From the NCBI GenBank assembly GCA_002416505.1, contig DIAM01000012.1, positions 121,183-185,182 on the forward strand: a DNA stretch of 64,000 bases, read 5' to 3'. The notes under the pieces were generated by a model. That model had not been told where the DNA came from and made no database searches. It was given only the letters and a program-made list of their open reading frames with translations. The position numbers were made by a program, and so were the translations under genes. Positions 33,645 through 42,214 of this stretch are shown here, piece by piece; the first letter of the stretch is position 1; the number at the start of each line of letters is the position of its first letter. This stretch comes from Gammaproteobacteria bacterium UBA5078. GTDB taxonomy: Bacteria > Pseudomonadota > Gammaproteobacteria > Pseudomonadales > Pseudohongiellaceae.

Positions 33645-34553
33645 TTAGAAATAGCCTTTGCGCTTCTTGTCTTCCATGGAGCCAGCCTTGTCGCTATCGA
33701 TGAGTCGCCCTTGGCGTTCCGAGGTGGTGGCAAGCAGCATCTCTTGAATGATCTCGGGCAGCGTCGTGGCCTCGGAGTCCACCGCGCCGGTTAGCGGGTA
33801 GCAACCGAGGGTGCGAAAACGCACCATCTTGGATTCTATGGTCTGGCCTTCCGTGATCGGCATGCGCTCGTCGTCCACCATGATGTCGACGCCGTCGATA
33901 TTGACCACTGGGCGCTCCTTCGCGAAATACAAAGGCACTATCTCGATATTGTTCAGATAGATGTATTGCCAGATGTCTAATTCTGTCCAGTTGGACAGCG
34001 GGAAGACTCGAATGCTCTCGCCCTTGTTGACTTTGCCGTTATAGATATTCCACAGCTCGGGGCGCTGATTCTTCGGGTCCCAGCCGTGGTTCTTGTCACG
34101 GAACGAGAATACGCGCTCCTTGGCGCGTGACTTCTCTTCGTCGCGACGAGCGCCACCGAAGGCCGCATCGAATTTATACTTATTGAGCGCCTGGCGCAGG
34201 GCCTGGGTCTTCATGATGTCGGTGTGCTTCTCGCTGCCGTGAGTGAAGGGGCCGACGCCGGCGTCGACGCCTTCCTGGTTCACATGCACTATTAGCTCTA
34301 GGCCGAGTTTCGCCGCCATCTGGTCTCGAAACGCGATCATTTCCTTGAACTTCCAAGTGGTGTCTACGTGCAGAAGAGGAAAGGGCGGCTTGCCTGGGTA
34401 GAAGGCCTTCATCGCTAGATGCAGCATCACTGCGGAATCTTTACCGATTGAATACAACATCACGGGGTTGTCGAACTCCGCCGCGACTTCACGAATGATA
34501 TGAATGCTCTCGGCTTCCAGTTGCTTGAGATGGGTCATGTTGTAGTCAGTCAT
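33645..34553 (-). CDS. cysD: Sulfate adenylyltransferase subunit 2 CysD
   Basis: A 302-residue ATP sulfurylase catalytic subunit of the PP-loop family. The PP-loop is YSIGKDSAVMLHLA near residue 35, with HVDTTWKFKEM and GGARRDEEKSRAKER downstream, and WNIYNGKVNKGE plus FPLSNWTELDIWQYI, all diagnostic. It forms APS with CysN. It heads the cysD-cysNC unit. The 114-bp upstream spacer should hold its promoter, which I could not define. Confidence 0.97.
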   Translation of the reverse strand: MTDYNMTHLKQLEAESIHIIREVAAEFDNPVMLYSIGKDSAVMLHLAMKAFYPGKPPFPLLHVDTTWKFKEMIAFRDQMAAKLGLELIVHVNQEGVDAGVGPFTHGSEKHTDIMKTQALRQALNKYKFDAAFGGARRDEEKSRAKERVFSFRDKNHGWDPKNQRPELWNIYNGKVNKGESIRVFPLSNWTELDIWQYIYLNNIEIVPLYFAKERPVVNIDGVDIMVDDERMPITEGQTIESKMVRFRTLGCYPLTGAVDSEATTLPEIIQEMLLATTSERQGRLIDSDKAGSMEDKKRKGYF

Positions 34554-34667
34554 ACTTTCTTATTCGCTTGGCTATAGATGCATGGGTAGCGGCTGCGTAG
34601 GCAGGACCGCTATTTGGGAATACATTTGGGGAATCAACGCAATTGAGTTCAATCCTGGGCGAAACGC

Positions 34668-35117
34668 CTAGTCATCGTCGGTCTCTTTGACTTTCTCAAG
34701 GCCGAAATCCTCAGACAGGGCACCAGTCTGGGAGGCGTTCTGCCGTGGAGCGTAGTCTTTCGGGGCTTGCATTTCGCCGTCACCATCGTCGTCATCGGAC
34801 TGGATTCGGCCGAACACTGGTTCGCTGGACGCGGGTAGCAATTTTCTTGCGACCTCACCACTACAAAGGTCTTGCGCGCCACCGGCCAGATGCTGATAGA
34901 CATCCTTATAGCTTTCCGTCATCTGCTGCACGAGCTCTGCGGTAGTGCTGAAATGTTCGCTGACCTCGTCGCGATAGCGCGAGTTCGAGCGTTGTAGATC
35001 CTGCAGCTGCTGTTCCAGCTCGCCGATCTTGGTAGGGTTGTTGTTAACACGCCCGGCTAAGAAATAGCCTATGGCGATGCCGATTGCGAGAAAGCCAATT
35101 CCAGTCAACCATAACAT
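34668..35117 (-). CDS. zapG: ZapG/YhcB family inner-membrane protein (DUF1043)
   Basis: A 149-residue DUF1043 protein. One N-terminal helix (residues 2-22) is followed by a coiled coil (KIGELEQQLQDLQRSNSRYRDEV) and the family segment VSEHFSTTAELVQQMTESYKDVYQHLAGGAQDLC. The C-terminal tail is acidic and probably disordered. YhcB/ZapG localises to the division site and coordinates envelope growth and division in E. coli. It stands divergent from zapE with a 251-bp spacer; the same neighbourhood is conserved in gammaproteobacteria. Confidence 0.92.
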   Translation of the reverse strand: MLWLTGIGFLAIGIAIGYFLAGRVNNNPTKIGELEQQLQDLQRSNSRYRDEVSEHFSTTAELVQQMTESYKDVYQHLAGGAQDLCSGEVARKLLPASSEPVFGRIQSDDDDGDGEMQAPKDYAPRQNASQTGALSEDFGLEKVKETDDD

Positions 35118-35368
35118 CTGTATTCAATGCCTCTTGTTCAGTGAGTGCGCCCAACATGGCGCCCTACAAATTCAATTGCGCAAGTATAGCCTGAATTGGC
35201 CGCATCGGCGCGAAGAAATTCCTACTCAATCGCGACTTCGCGCACACTGGGGCTATTAGGTCAGAGTGTTTAGGCGAGCGCCCTGCTGGTCTGCTGCTTA
35301 GTGTTTGCCGTAGAATGCGCTGCCTTGTGCGCCCCAAACTCACGGCTTGATCAAAACGACGAAACGAC

Positions 35369-36493
35369 ATGTCCACGACCGACTCGGCAGTACTGACTCC
35401 AATCCAACGCTATCAACTCGACCTTGCCAACGGCGTCCTGTTGGAGGACTCCGCGCAGGCGCTGGCGATTGAGCACTTTCAGCGCCTCTACGATGAGCTT
35501 ACCGCCCCGGCACCTTCAGCTGGCGGCGCCATTTCTCGCCTGCTGTCGCGACTGCAAAAAGCCGCGCCAGCCCCAGTGACGGGCCTGTATATCTATGGCG
35601 GGGTGGGGCGAGGTAAGACTTATCTGATGGATGTGTTTTTCGAGAGCCTGCCTTTCGAGAACAAGATGCGCACCCATTTTCACCGTTTCATGCAGCGAGT
35701 GCACTCCGAGTTAACCCAGTTAAAGATGCAGAAGAATCCCCTAGAGTCGGTGGCCCGCAAGATCGCGGCCGAGGCGCGGATCATCTGTTTCGACGAGTTT
35801 TTCGTCTCCGATATCGGCGACGCCATGATTCTCGGTGGCCTGCTGACTCAGCTAATAGAGGAGGGGGTGACCTTTGTGACTACCTCGAATATCGAACCGG
35901 ACTCACTCTATGCAAATGGCCTACAGCGCGAGCGCTTCCTGCCGGCAATCGCGCTGCTGAAGCGGCACACTACGGTACTGCGACTCGACGGGGGCGTGGA
36001 CTACCGCCTGCGCAGCCTGCGCCAGGCCAAGATCTACTACAGCCCACTAGGGCCTGAGGCCGATGCGGAGTTATTGCGCAGCTTCTCGCGCCTTGCGGAT
36101 CACGGTGAGGTGGTCAGTGATACGACGGTGGAGGTGCTCGGTCGGGAGATTCCCACGCGCATGCGCGCCGAGGATATCATCTGGTTCGACTGCCAGGCTC
36201 TATGTGGCGGGCCGCGCAGTGCCTATGACTATATAGAGCTCGCCAAGCTCTATCAGGCGATAATGCTGAGCAATGTGCCCTCGTTCGATGGCAGTAACGA
36301 CGATCTCGCGAGGCGTTTCGTCAGCCTAGTGGATGAACTCTACGATCGGCATGTGAAGTTGATCCTCTCGGCGCAGGTCCCTTTATTGGAACTTTATCAG
36401 GGAACTGGGCTGGCTTTCGTGTTTGAGCGAACCGCTAGCAGATTGCTCGAAATGCAGTCAGAAGAGTATCTGGGACGAGAGCATCGGCCCTAA
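35369..36493 (+). CDS. zapE: Cell division ATPase ZapE
   Basis: A 374-residue AFG1-like ATPase. Walker A is GGVGRGKTYLMD near residue 78 and Walker B is ICFDEFFVSDIGDAMIL near residue 140. The later segments TTSNIEPDSLYANGLQRERFLPAI and WFDCQALCGGPRSAYDYIELAK are typical. ZapE associates with FtsZ during constriction and supports growth under low oxygen in E. coli. The start is ATG at 35369. It lies upstream of rplM-rpsI, as in Pseudomonas and E. coli. Confidence 0.95.
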   Translation: MSTTDSAVLTPIQRYQLDLANGVLLEDSAQALAIEHFQRLYDELTAPAPSAGGAISRLLSRLQKAAPAPVTGLYIYGGVGRGKTYLMDVFFESLPFENKMRTHFHRFMQRVHSELTQLKMQKNPLESVARKIAAEARIICFDEFFVSDIGDAMILGGLLTQLIEEGVTFVTTSNIEPDSLYANGLQRERFLPAIALLKRHTTVLRLDGGVDYRLRSLRQAKIYYSPLGPEADAELLRSFSRLADHGEVVSDTTVEVLGREIPTRMRAEDIIWFDCQALCGGPRSAYDYIELAKLYQAIMLSNVPSFDGSNDDLARRFVSLVDELYDRHVKLILSAQVPLLELYQGTGLAFVFERTASRLLEMQSEEYLGREHRP

Positions 36494-36559
36494 GCGGGGG
36501 CCGCGATGGCATGGTCTTGGCTCAAAAGCAGCTTTTTACCTTTTTTCATAGGACAATGC

Positions 36560-36588
36560 TTGAATATTTAAAGTCGCTTCGGTAGTAT
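36560..36588 (+). promoter_or_regulatory. Sigma-70 promoter of rplM-rpsI
   Basis: TTGAAT (36560-36565), 17-nt spacer, TAGTAT (36583-36588). Transcription would start about 33 nt upstream of the rplM ATG. Confidence 0.6.
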
Positions 36589-36627
36589 TCGCGCTCCTTG
36601 AAGACAATGCTCCTTTGGTGAAAGTTA

Positions 36628-37056
36628 ATGAAGACCTTTATTGCGAAACCGCAGAATGTTGAACACAACTGGTTGGTACTAGATGCCGAGGGTCAGACCT
36701 TGGGTCGCATGGCTGCCGAAATCGCCACCCGACTGCGTGGTAAGCACAAGCCTGAGTACACTCCCCACGTTGATACTGGCGACTATATCGTCGTAATCAA
36801 TGCTGAGAAAGTGGCTGTAACAGGTAATAAAGTGAAAGATAAGATCTATCACTCTCACTCAGCGTTCCCAGGTGGCTTGAAGTCTATCGCCTTCGGTAAG
36901 TTGGTTGATAAGGCGCCAGAGCGCGTCATCAAGCTGGCCGTTAAAGGCATGTTGCCACGCACTCCTCTCGGACGTGCGATGTTCAAGAAGCTGAAAGTAT
37001 ACGCTGGCACCGAGCACCCACACGCGGCACAACAACCGCAAGCGCTGACACTGTAA
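36628..37056 (+). CDS. rplM: 50S ribosomal protein L13
   Basis: A 142-residue L13 of standard length, beginning MKTFIAKP and containing DAEGQTLGRMAAEIA, RGKHKPEYTPHVDTGDYI and GMLPRTPLGRAMFKKLKVYAG. L13 is an early assembly protein of the 50S subunit and, in E. coli, autoregulates the rplM-rpsI operon. It is followed by rpsI after 20 nt. Codon usage shifts to the highly expressed type (GGT, CGT, AAA-rich). Confidence 0.98.
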   Translation: MKTFIAKPQNVEHNWLVLDAEGQTLGRMAAEIATRLRGKHKPEYTPHVDTGDYIVVINAEKVAVTGNKVKDKIYHSHSAFPGGLKSIAFGKLVDKAPERVIKLAVKGMLPRTPLGRAMFKKLKVYAGTEHPHAAQQPQALTL

Positions 37057-37076
37057 AGAGGTTCATAACAAACGCT

Positions 37077-37469
37077 ATGTCTACGACACAATATTACGGC
37101 ACAGGTCGACGCAAAACCGCTACAGCACGAGTGTTCCTTACTAAAGGCACTGGCGCAATTACCATCAACAAGCGCACGCTGGATGGTTTCTTTGGACGCG
37201 AAGTGGCCCGTATGATCGTTCAGCAGCCTTTAGAGCTGGTGGAGATGACTGGAAAATTCGACGTGTACGTTACCGTTAAAGGTGGTGGTGCTTTCGGCCA
37301 GGCCGGCGCGATCCGTCACGGTATTACTCGTGCGTTGATGGAGTATGACGGCGAGCTGCGTCCTACTCTGCGTAAAGCAGGTTTCGTAACGCGCGATGCG
37401 CGTGCGGTAGAGCGTAAGAAAGTGGGCCTGCGTAAAGCACGTAAGAAGCCACAGTTCTCCAAGCGTTAA
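37077..37469 (+). CDS. rpsI: 30S ribosomal protein S9
   Basis: A 130-residue S9 with the YYGTGRRKTATARVFL start, the GGGAFGQAGAIRHGITRAL core and the basic C-terminal tail ending QFSKR that reaches the P-site tRNA. Length and tail are standard. It is the second gene of the rplM-rpsI operon, followed by a stem-loop and a strong terminator. Confidence 0.98.
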   Translation: MSTTQYYGTGRRKTATARVFLTKGTGAITINKRTLDGFFGREVARMIVQQPLELVEMTGKFDVYVTVKGGGAFGQAGAIRHGITRALMEYDGELRPTLRKAGFVTRDARAVERKKVGLRKARKKPQFSKR

Positions 37470-37548
37470 GCGATTGGCTGGCCGTTTTTCGCCTCTTTCT
37501 GAGACGAAAAACGCTACGCCGGCAATACGCACGCTGCAGTATCCAAGA

Positions 37549-37585
37549 AAAGCGCTTCTGTCACTCCTGACGGAGCGCTTTTTTT
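37549..37585 (+). terminator. Rho-independent terminator of rplM-rpsI
   Basis: Stem AAGCGCT-TC-GTCA with loop CTCC and TGAC-GG-AGCGCTT (one bulge), directly followed by a run of seven T. Confidence 0.9.
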
Positions 37586-37651
37586 AAGCCCGTAAAATAT
37601 AAATTCCTTATAAAAATCAAGTTCTTGCCTGCCTTTCGCTGATATTTCCAC

Positions 37652-37680
37652 TTGAAAAAATCTGCGTTCTTCGCTACCAT
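37652..37680 (+). promoter_or_regulatory. Candidate promoter of the petA-petBC operon
   Basis: TTGAAA (37652-37657), 17-nt spacer, TACCAT (37675-37680), about 115 nt upstream of the petA start. Confidence 0.5.
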
Positions 37681-37802
37681 TGCCCGCATTTTTGCAGGCA
37701 CTGTAATCGGGAACGAGTCATCCCTCCCGTATTTCGATTAAATTCTCGACTTCTCTCACTTTGTGAGGGGATTTTATATTACCAAGCTCAGGAGATAACA
37801 CG

Positions 37803-38402
37803 GTGAGTGAAGACGGTACTGATTCTGGCCGCAGACGTTTTTTATTGGGGTCTACCTCGGTGGTAGGCGTAGCCGGCGTAGTGGGCGCAGTAGTGCCCTT
37901 CGTTGGTTCCTGGAGCCCTAGCGCTAAAGCCCGCGCGGCAGGTGCAGCGGTTCGCGTGGATATCAGCCAGATAGAGCCAGGCTCTATCCTAGGCCCAATC
38001 CCCGCATGGCGTGGCAAACCGATTTTCGTTGTGCGCCGCACGCAAGAAGCGCTGGAGGCTTTGCCGACGCAAGACGCTCGCCTACAAGACCCAGCGTCTA
38101 CTAAACCCGAGCAGCCCGAGTACGCTACCAACGAGTTTCGTTCACGCGAGCCTGAAATCCTGGTGCTAGTGGGTCTTTGCCCCCACCTGTTCTGTTCACC
38201 GACGCCTCACGTCGCCGTCCGCGCCGAGTCCTTCGACGAGATGTGGAAGGGCGGATTCTTCTGTCCTTGTCACGGTTCACGCTTCGACCTCGCAGGGCGT
38301 GTCTATGCGGGTTCGCCCGCATCGCGCAACATGCAGGTGCCGCCGTACTACTATGAGACGGACAGTGTGCTAGTTATTGGTGAAGACGGGGTGAATGCAT
38401 AA
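37803..38402 (+). CDS. petA: Ubiquinol-cytochrome c reductase iron-sulfur (Rieske) subunit
   Basis: A 199-residue Rieske protein of the bc1 complex. A twin-arginine signal-anchor is present (GRRRFLLGS, then a hydrophobic helix around residues 17-35), so it is exported folded by Tat. The cluster region has CPHLFC (Cys126, His128, Cys131) and CPCHGS (Cys154, Cys156, His157), giving the two Cys and two His ligands plus the Cys131-Cys156 disulfide. The usual first motif is CTHLGC; here Thr is Pro and the near-invariant Gly is Phe130. The insert between the motifs (WKGGFFC) is as in Pseudomonas. The start is GTG with a good AGGAG. The stop overlaps the petBC start region. Confidence 0.95.
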   Translation: MSEDGTDSGRRRFLLGSTSVVGVAGVVGAVVPFVGSWSPSAKARAAGAAVRVDISQIEPGSILGPIPAWRGKPIFVVRRTQEALEALPTQDARLQDPASTKPEQPEYATNEFRSREPEILVLVGLCPHLFCSPTPHVAVRAESFDEMWKGGFFCPCHGSRFDLAGRVYAGSPASRNMQVPPYYYETDSVLVIGEDGVNA

Positions 38403-40411
38403 TGAGTACTGAGAACAAGAGTGGCTGGATCGTCTCCTCGCTCGCCGGTCTAAGAGACTGGACTAACGATCGTCTGCCAATAGTCGCCGCTTGGGAGCGG
38501 CACATGAGCAAGTATTACGCGCCTAAGAATTTCAACTTCTGGTATTTCTTCGGTGTCCTCTCCTTGGTCGTGCTCGTGATGCAATTGCTCACCGGCGTAT
38601 GGCTGACGATGAACTACACCAATAGCGCCGACGCGGCCTTCGCCTCTGTCGAGTACATCATGCGTGATGTGGAGTGGGGTTGGTTGCTGCGTTATCTGCA
38701 CTCCACCGGTGCCTCTGCCTTCTTCATCGTGGTCTATATGCACATGTTCCGTGGCCTGATGTATGGCTCCTATAAGAAACCTAGGGAATTGGTCTGGGTA
38801 TTCGGCATGGCCATCTACCTAGTATTGGTGATCGAAGGCTTCATGGGCTACGTGCTGCCTTGGGGACAGATGTCCTACTGGGGCGCCAACGTAATCGTGT
38901 CACTTGTGGGCTCGATCCCCGTAATCGGGGAAGACCTGCTGGTATGGGTGCGCGGTGACTACCTGATCTCCGGTGCAACACTGAATCGCTTCTTCGCTCT
39001 GCACGTCGTGGCATTGCCTATCGTTCTGCTGGCCTTGGTGGTATTGCACCTGTTGGCATTGCATGAAGTGGGTTCTAACAACCCTGACGGTATCGAGATC
39101 AAGAAAAACAAAGGGCCGGACGGTATTCCTCTGGATGGCATTCCTTTCCACCCCTACTACACAGTGCACGACCTAGTCGGCATCACTGTCTTCCTGTTCG
39201 TGTTCTGCTTCGTGGTGTTCTTCGTCCCAGAGATGGGCGGATACTTCCTCGAGCACGCTAACTTCCAGGAAGCCGATGCGCTGAAGACTCCTGAGCACGT
39301 ACCGCCAGTGTGGTACTACACGCCTTTCTACTCCATGCTACGCGCCGTAACGGTGCCTTTGTTCGGCATCGATGCGAAGTTCTGGGGCCTAATCGTGATG
39401 TTTGGTGCGATTGCGATCCTGTTCGTCGTGCCATGGCTCGACCGTAGCCCAGTGAAGTCGATGCGTTACAAAGGTTGGAGCAGCCGCATTGCGTTGCTGG
39501 CTTTCACAGTCTCGTTCTTAATCCTCGGGGTGTTGGGCACTATGTCCGTCAGTCCGTCGCGCACCTTCCTAGCGCAGATTATGACGGTGGTCTACTTCCT
39601 ATTCTTCTTCTTGATGCCTTGGTATACGGCGAGAGAGAAGACCTTCCCAGAGCCGCTCCGCGTGACTGGTCGCTGGATTAGCTGGAAGCAGATGATCATT
39701 AGTCTTGCCTTGTTAGCCGCCCTCGTGATTCTGCCTTTGAAGGCGGTTGGCGCCGAGGCGAATGTGGAGCTTGATCACTTCGAGGCTAGCGGTACAGATC
39801 AGGCGTCTCTGCAGTCCGGTTACAAGAACTACATGAATTACTGTGTATCTTGTCACTCGCTGGGATACGCCCGTTACGAGCGCACGGCGAACGATCTTGG
39901 CATCCCAACAGACCTCGTTCTCGAGAACATCATCTTCAATGATCATCAGATCGGTGACCTGATGAGCAACGCGATGTCTGTCGATAATGCGAAGAACTGG
40001 TTCGGCGCAGCGCCACCCGATCTGACATTGATCGCCCGTGTTCGCAGCCCCGAGTGGTTGTACACCTACCTGCGCTCGTTCTATGCCGATGAAACGCGCC
40101 CATACGGCGTGAACAACTCGGTGTTCCCGAATGTCGGCATGCCAAACGTACTGCACGAGTTGCAGGGCGATGTGGTGTGTGCCCATGGCGATACCGAGCA
40201 TTGCGAAATGGAGCATGTACAAGGCACCGGCAGCATGAGTCCTGAGCAGTTCGATGTGGCCGTTGGTGATATCGTAAACTTCCTTTATTACGTTGGTGAA
40301 CCTATCCGTGAGACGCGCCAGTACATCGGTTTTTTCGTATTGGGTTTCTTAGCGATTCTGTTCGTATTCACGACGCTGTTGAATCGTGAATATTGGAAAA
40401 AAATTCACTGA
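38402..40411 (+). CDS. petBC: Fused cytochrome b / cytochrome c1 of the bc1 complex
   Basis: One 669-residue ORF carries both haem subunits. Residues 1-420 are cytochrome b with about eight helices, haem-ligand histidines His100, His114, His201 and His216, and the Qo motif PVWY (302-305). Residues 430-451 form a signal-peptide-like helix ending AVGA, followed by cytochrome c1 with the haem c site CVSCH (481-485), the distal Met in NVGMPNVL, and a C-terminal anchor helix near 635-655. Most gammaproteobacteria have separate petB and petC; Bradyrhizobium fbcH is a known fused precursor that is cleaved, and the junction here suggests the same. The reading frame is continuous across the junction. 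It transfers electrons from ubiquinol to cytochrome c. Confidence 0.95.
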   Translation: MSTENKSGWIVSSLAGLRDWTNDRLPIVAAWERHMSKYYAPKNFNFWYFFGVLSLVVLVMQLLTGVWLTMNYTNSADAAFASVEYIMRDVEWGWLLRYLHSTGASAFFIVVYMHMFRGLMYGSYKKPRELVWVFGMAIYLVLVIEGFMGYVLPWGQMSYWGANVIVSLVGSIPVIGEDLLVWVRGDYLISGATLNRFFALHVVALPIVLLALVVLHLLALHEVGSNNPDGIEIKKNKGPDGIPLDGIPFHPYYTVHDLVGITVFLFVFCFVVFFVPEMGGYFLEHANFQEADALKTPEHVPPVWYYTPFYSMLRAVTVPLFGIDAKFWGLIVMFGAIAILFVVPWLDRSPVKSMRYKGWSSRIALLAFTVSFLILGVLGTMSVSPSRTFLAQIMTVVYFLFFFLMPWYTAREKTFPEPLRVTGRWISWKQMIISLALLAALVILPLKAVGAEANVELDHFEASGTDQASLQSGYKNYMNYCVSCHSLGYARYERTANDLGIPTDLVLENIIFNDHQIGDLMSNAMSVDNAKNWFGAAPPDLTLIARVRSPEWLYTYLRSFYADETRPYGVNNSVFPNVGMPNVLHELQGDVVCAHGDTEHCEMEHVQGTGSMSPEQFDVAVGDIVNFLYYVGEPIRETRQYIGFFVLGFLAILFVFTTLLNREYWKKIH

Positions 40412-40456
40412 AACGTTTAGATTTCGACGGGTTTCCCGCGAAACGAGGTTGATAGT

Positions 40457-41089
40457 ATGGGTGTGGTTGCTAAACGTTCTTCAATGACGTTCTATTCCGA
40501 TGGAACGAGTCAGTACAGTCACAGAGTTAGGATCGTACTGGCGGAGAAAGGCGTAACGGTAGAGACGATCGATGTAGATCCTGAGCATAAGCCCGAGGAT
40601 CTGGCGTCGCTGAATCCCTACAATACCCTGCCTACGCTGGTAGATCGTGATTTGGTGCTCTATGAGGCCAATATCATGATGGAATACCTGGACGAGCGCT
40701 TTCCACACCCGCCGCTCTTCCCGGTATACCCGGTTGCACGTGCGCAGTCCCGTCTGTGGATGTATCGCATTCAGCGTGATTGGTGTGCGGCAGTCGATTT
40801 CATCATGGCTGGGAAGGGCAGCGCAGCAGAGTTGGACAAGGCGCGCAAAGAGTTGCGCGAGAGCCTGACGTCCATCGCGCCGATCTTCTCCGAGAAGCCC
40901 TATTTTATGAGTGACGAATTCACTATCGTGGATTGCTGTGTCACGCCAATACTATGGCGCTTACCAGCCATGGGCATCGAGCTTCCTGAGACTAAAGCAC
41001 TTCAGCCATTGCTCGAGTATCGCGCACGACTCTTTACGCGCGACTCGGTCAGAGCGAGCCTTTCCGAGCAAGAACGGGAAATGCTCTGA
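40457..41089 (+). CDS. sspA: Stringent starvation protein A
   Basis: A 210-residue glutathione-S-transferase-fold protein without the catalytic residues, which binds RNA polymerase in stationary phase. Family segments include MTFYSDGTSQYSHRVRIVLAEKG at the start, NPYNTLPTLVDRDLVLYEANIMMEYLDERFPHPPL and the C-terminal FTIVDCCVTPILWRL. The GAGG box lies 8 nt before the ATG at 40457; a Met ten codons later is the usual start of shorter homologues. It follows petBC by 45 nt and precedes sspB, as in Pseudomonas and Neisseria. Confidence 0.96.
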   Translation: MGVVAKRSSMTFYSDGTSQYSHRVRIVLAEKGVTVETIDVDPEHKPEDLASLNPYNTLPTLVDRDLVLYEANIMMEYLDERFPHPPLFPVYPVARAQSRLWMYRIQRDWCAAVDFIMAGKGSAAELDKARKELRESLTSIAPIFSEKPYFMSDEFTIVDCCVTPILWRLPAMGIELPETKALQPLLEYRARLFTRDSVRASLSEQEREML

Positions 41090-41186
41090 GACCCGTCTTG
41101 ATCCTGTCGTTCGCGGCGCCACATGGCGTCGCACAACGAGTCCAGATACAAGTACGTAAAGCAATCGCCCCTATGCGGTATCCATC

Positions 41187-41600
41187 ATGAGTATGACATC
41201 GAGCCGTCCGTATATCTTGAGAGCACTCTATGAGTGGATTCTTGAGAACTCCTGTACTCCCTACATTCTCGTCAACGCGTACGGCCCCGGTGTGCAAGTG
41301 CCACAGGAGCATGTGAAGGATGGTCAAATCATCTTGAATATTGCACCCGCAGCGGTGCAGGGCCTGGTGATTAAGGATGAGGCGATCGAATTCAGTGGTC
41401 GCTTTGCGGGAATTCCGACGCCGGTCTATGTGCCGGTTGGGTCTGTGTTGGGGATATACGCGCGAGAGAACGGGCAGGGGATGGTGTTTGAGCAAGAGAA
41501 GCCTGAGCCACCGGCACCCAATACTCCCTCACCAAACACGCCAAAGAAGCTGGAGCCTAAGCCAGCGGGTAGTCGACCTTCGCTGCGTGTAGTGAAGTAA
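41187..41600 (+). CDS. sspB: ClpXP protease specificity-enhancing factor SspB
   Basis: A 137-residue SspB adaptor that delivers ssrA-tagged proteins to ClpXP. The substrate-binding domain shows RPYILRALYEWILENSCTPYI-like phrasing and GPGVQVPQEHVKDGQIILNIAP. A proline-rich linker leads to the ClpX-binding tail SLRVVK at the very end. The organisation and length fit the family. It follows sspA by 97 nt, and a small hairpin sits after its stop. Confidence 0.96.
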   Translation: MSMTSSRPYILRALYEWILENSCTPYILVNAYGPGVQVPQEHVKDGQIILNIAPAAVQGLVIKDEAIEFSGRFAGIPTPVYVPVGSVLGIYARENGQGMVFEQEKPEPPAPNTPSPNTPKKLEPKPAGSRPSLRVVK

Positions 41601-41602
41601 GC

Positions 41603-41619
41603 AAAGCGGGCGCCGCTTT
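41603..41619. terminator. Short hairpin between convergent sspB and BON lipoprotein genes
   Basis: AAAGCGG, loop GCG, CCGCTTT immediately after the sspB stop. The stem is only 7 bp and the T run is three, so terminator strength is probably low. Confidence 0.45.
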
Positions 41620-41641
41620 AGTACGCGACGCCCTTCATGCC

Positions 41642-42214
41642 TTAGATATATTCGAACACCTTCACTACTTTCGAAACTCCGGTGACATTGCGTGCCAGCA
41701 ACGCGGCGCGATCGCCCTGCGCCTGAGATACCATGCCCATCAGATAGACAGTGCCATTCTCGGTGATTACGCGAATACGGCCTGACGGTACATCCTTATT
41801 GGAGGCCATCTGTGTGCGTACCTTGGTGCTGATCCAGCTGTCGTTAGTGCGCGATAGCAGGGTGGTCTTGCCGGCAACTTCCAGCTCGTTGTGAACGCGG
41901 CGCACCTGCGCACTAGCATCCGCGGCGATCTGGCCGGCACGGTTCTTCAGTGCATCGGATTGCACTTGGCCAACGAGCAGCACTACGCCGTTATGACTGA
42001 TGACATTGAAATGGGCGTCACGAAAGGCAGGCTCCATCGACTTCATGTTTACAGTGACTTTCGTCTCGATAGACTCATCCTCGACGATCGTGCCAGCGGT
42101 CCTGACCCCCGGATCTTCCTGAATGCCGTTCTCGTCGGTGGTGGCAACGAGTATCGAAGTACAACCCGTACTCATCACTAACAGTGCTATTGCAATCATA
42201 CGATATATTTTCAC
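41642..42214 (-). CDS. BON-domain outer-membrane lipoprotein (DolP/YraP-like)
   Basis: A 190-residue lipoprotein with two BON domains. The signal peptide ends in a lipobox-like MSTGC (Cys18), and Thr at +2 predicts outer-membrane sorting. The BON domains span about residues 45-115 (VKVNMKSMEPAFRDAHFNVISHNGVVLLVGQV-type pattern) and 120-188. DolP binds anionic phospholipid at the division site and supports outer-membrane integrity and BamA folding in E. coli. It overlaps diaA by 4 nt. This is the PA4426-type gene of Pseudomonas. Confidence 0.9.
   Translation of the reverse strand: MKIYRMIAIALLVMSTGCTSILVATTDENGIQEDPGVRTAGTIVEDESIETKVTVNMKSMEPAFRDAHFNVISHNGVVLLVGQVQSDALKNRAGQIAADASAQVRRVHNELEVAGKTTLLSRTNDSWISTKVRTQMASNKDVPSGRIRVITENGTVYLMGMVSQAQGDRAALLARNVTGVSKVVKVFEYI

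Larger units (their letters stand above)
37470..37802 (+). other. rpsI-petA intergenic region
   Basis: This 333-bp region holds, in order, a stem-loop (CGTTTTTCG at 37483-37491 with CGAAAAACG at 37505-37513), the rpsI terminator, a candidate petA promoter, and a 120-nt petA leader ending with AGGAG about 8 nt before the GTG start. No additional gene is seen. Confidence 0.7.

Noticed and set aside
36520..36550. AAAAGCAGCTTTTT as a zapE terminator
   Set aside because: The dyad leaves no room for a loop, so it cannot form a stable hairpin.
38402..39661. PVWY instead of PEWY in cytochrome b
   Set aside because: The PVWY form is normal in beta- and gammaproteobacteria, so it is not a defect.
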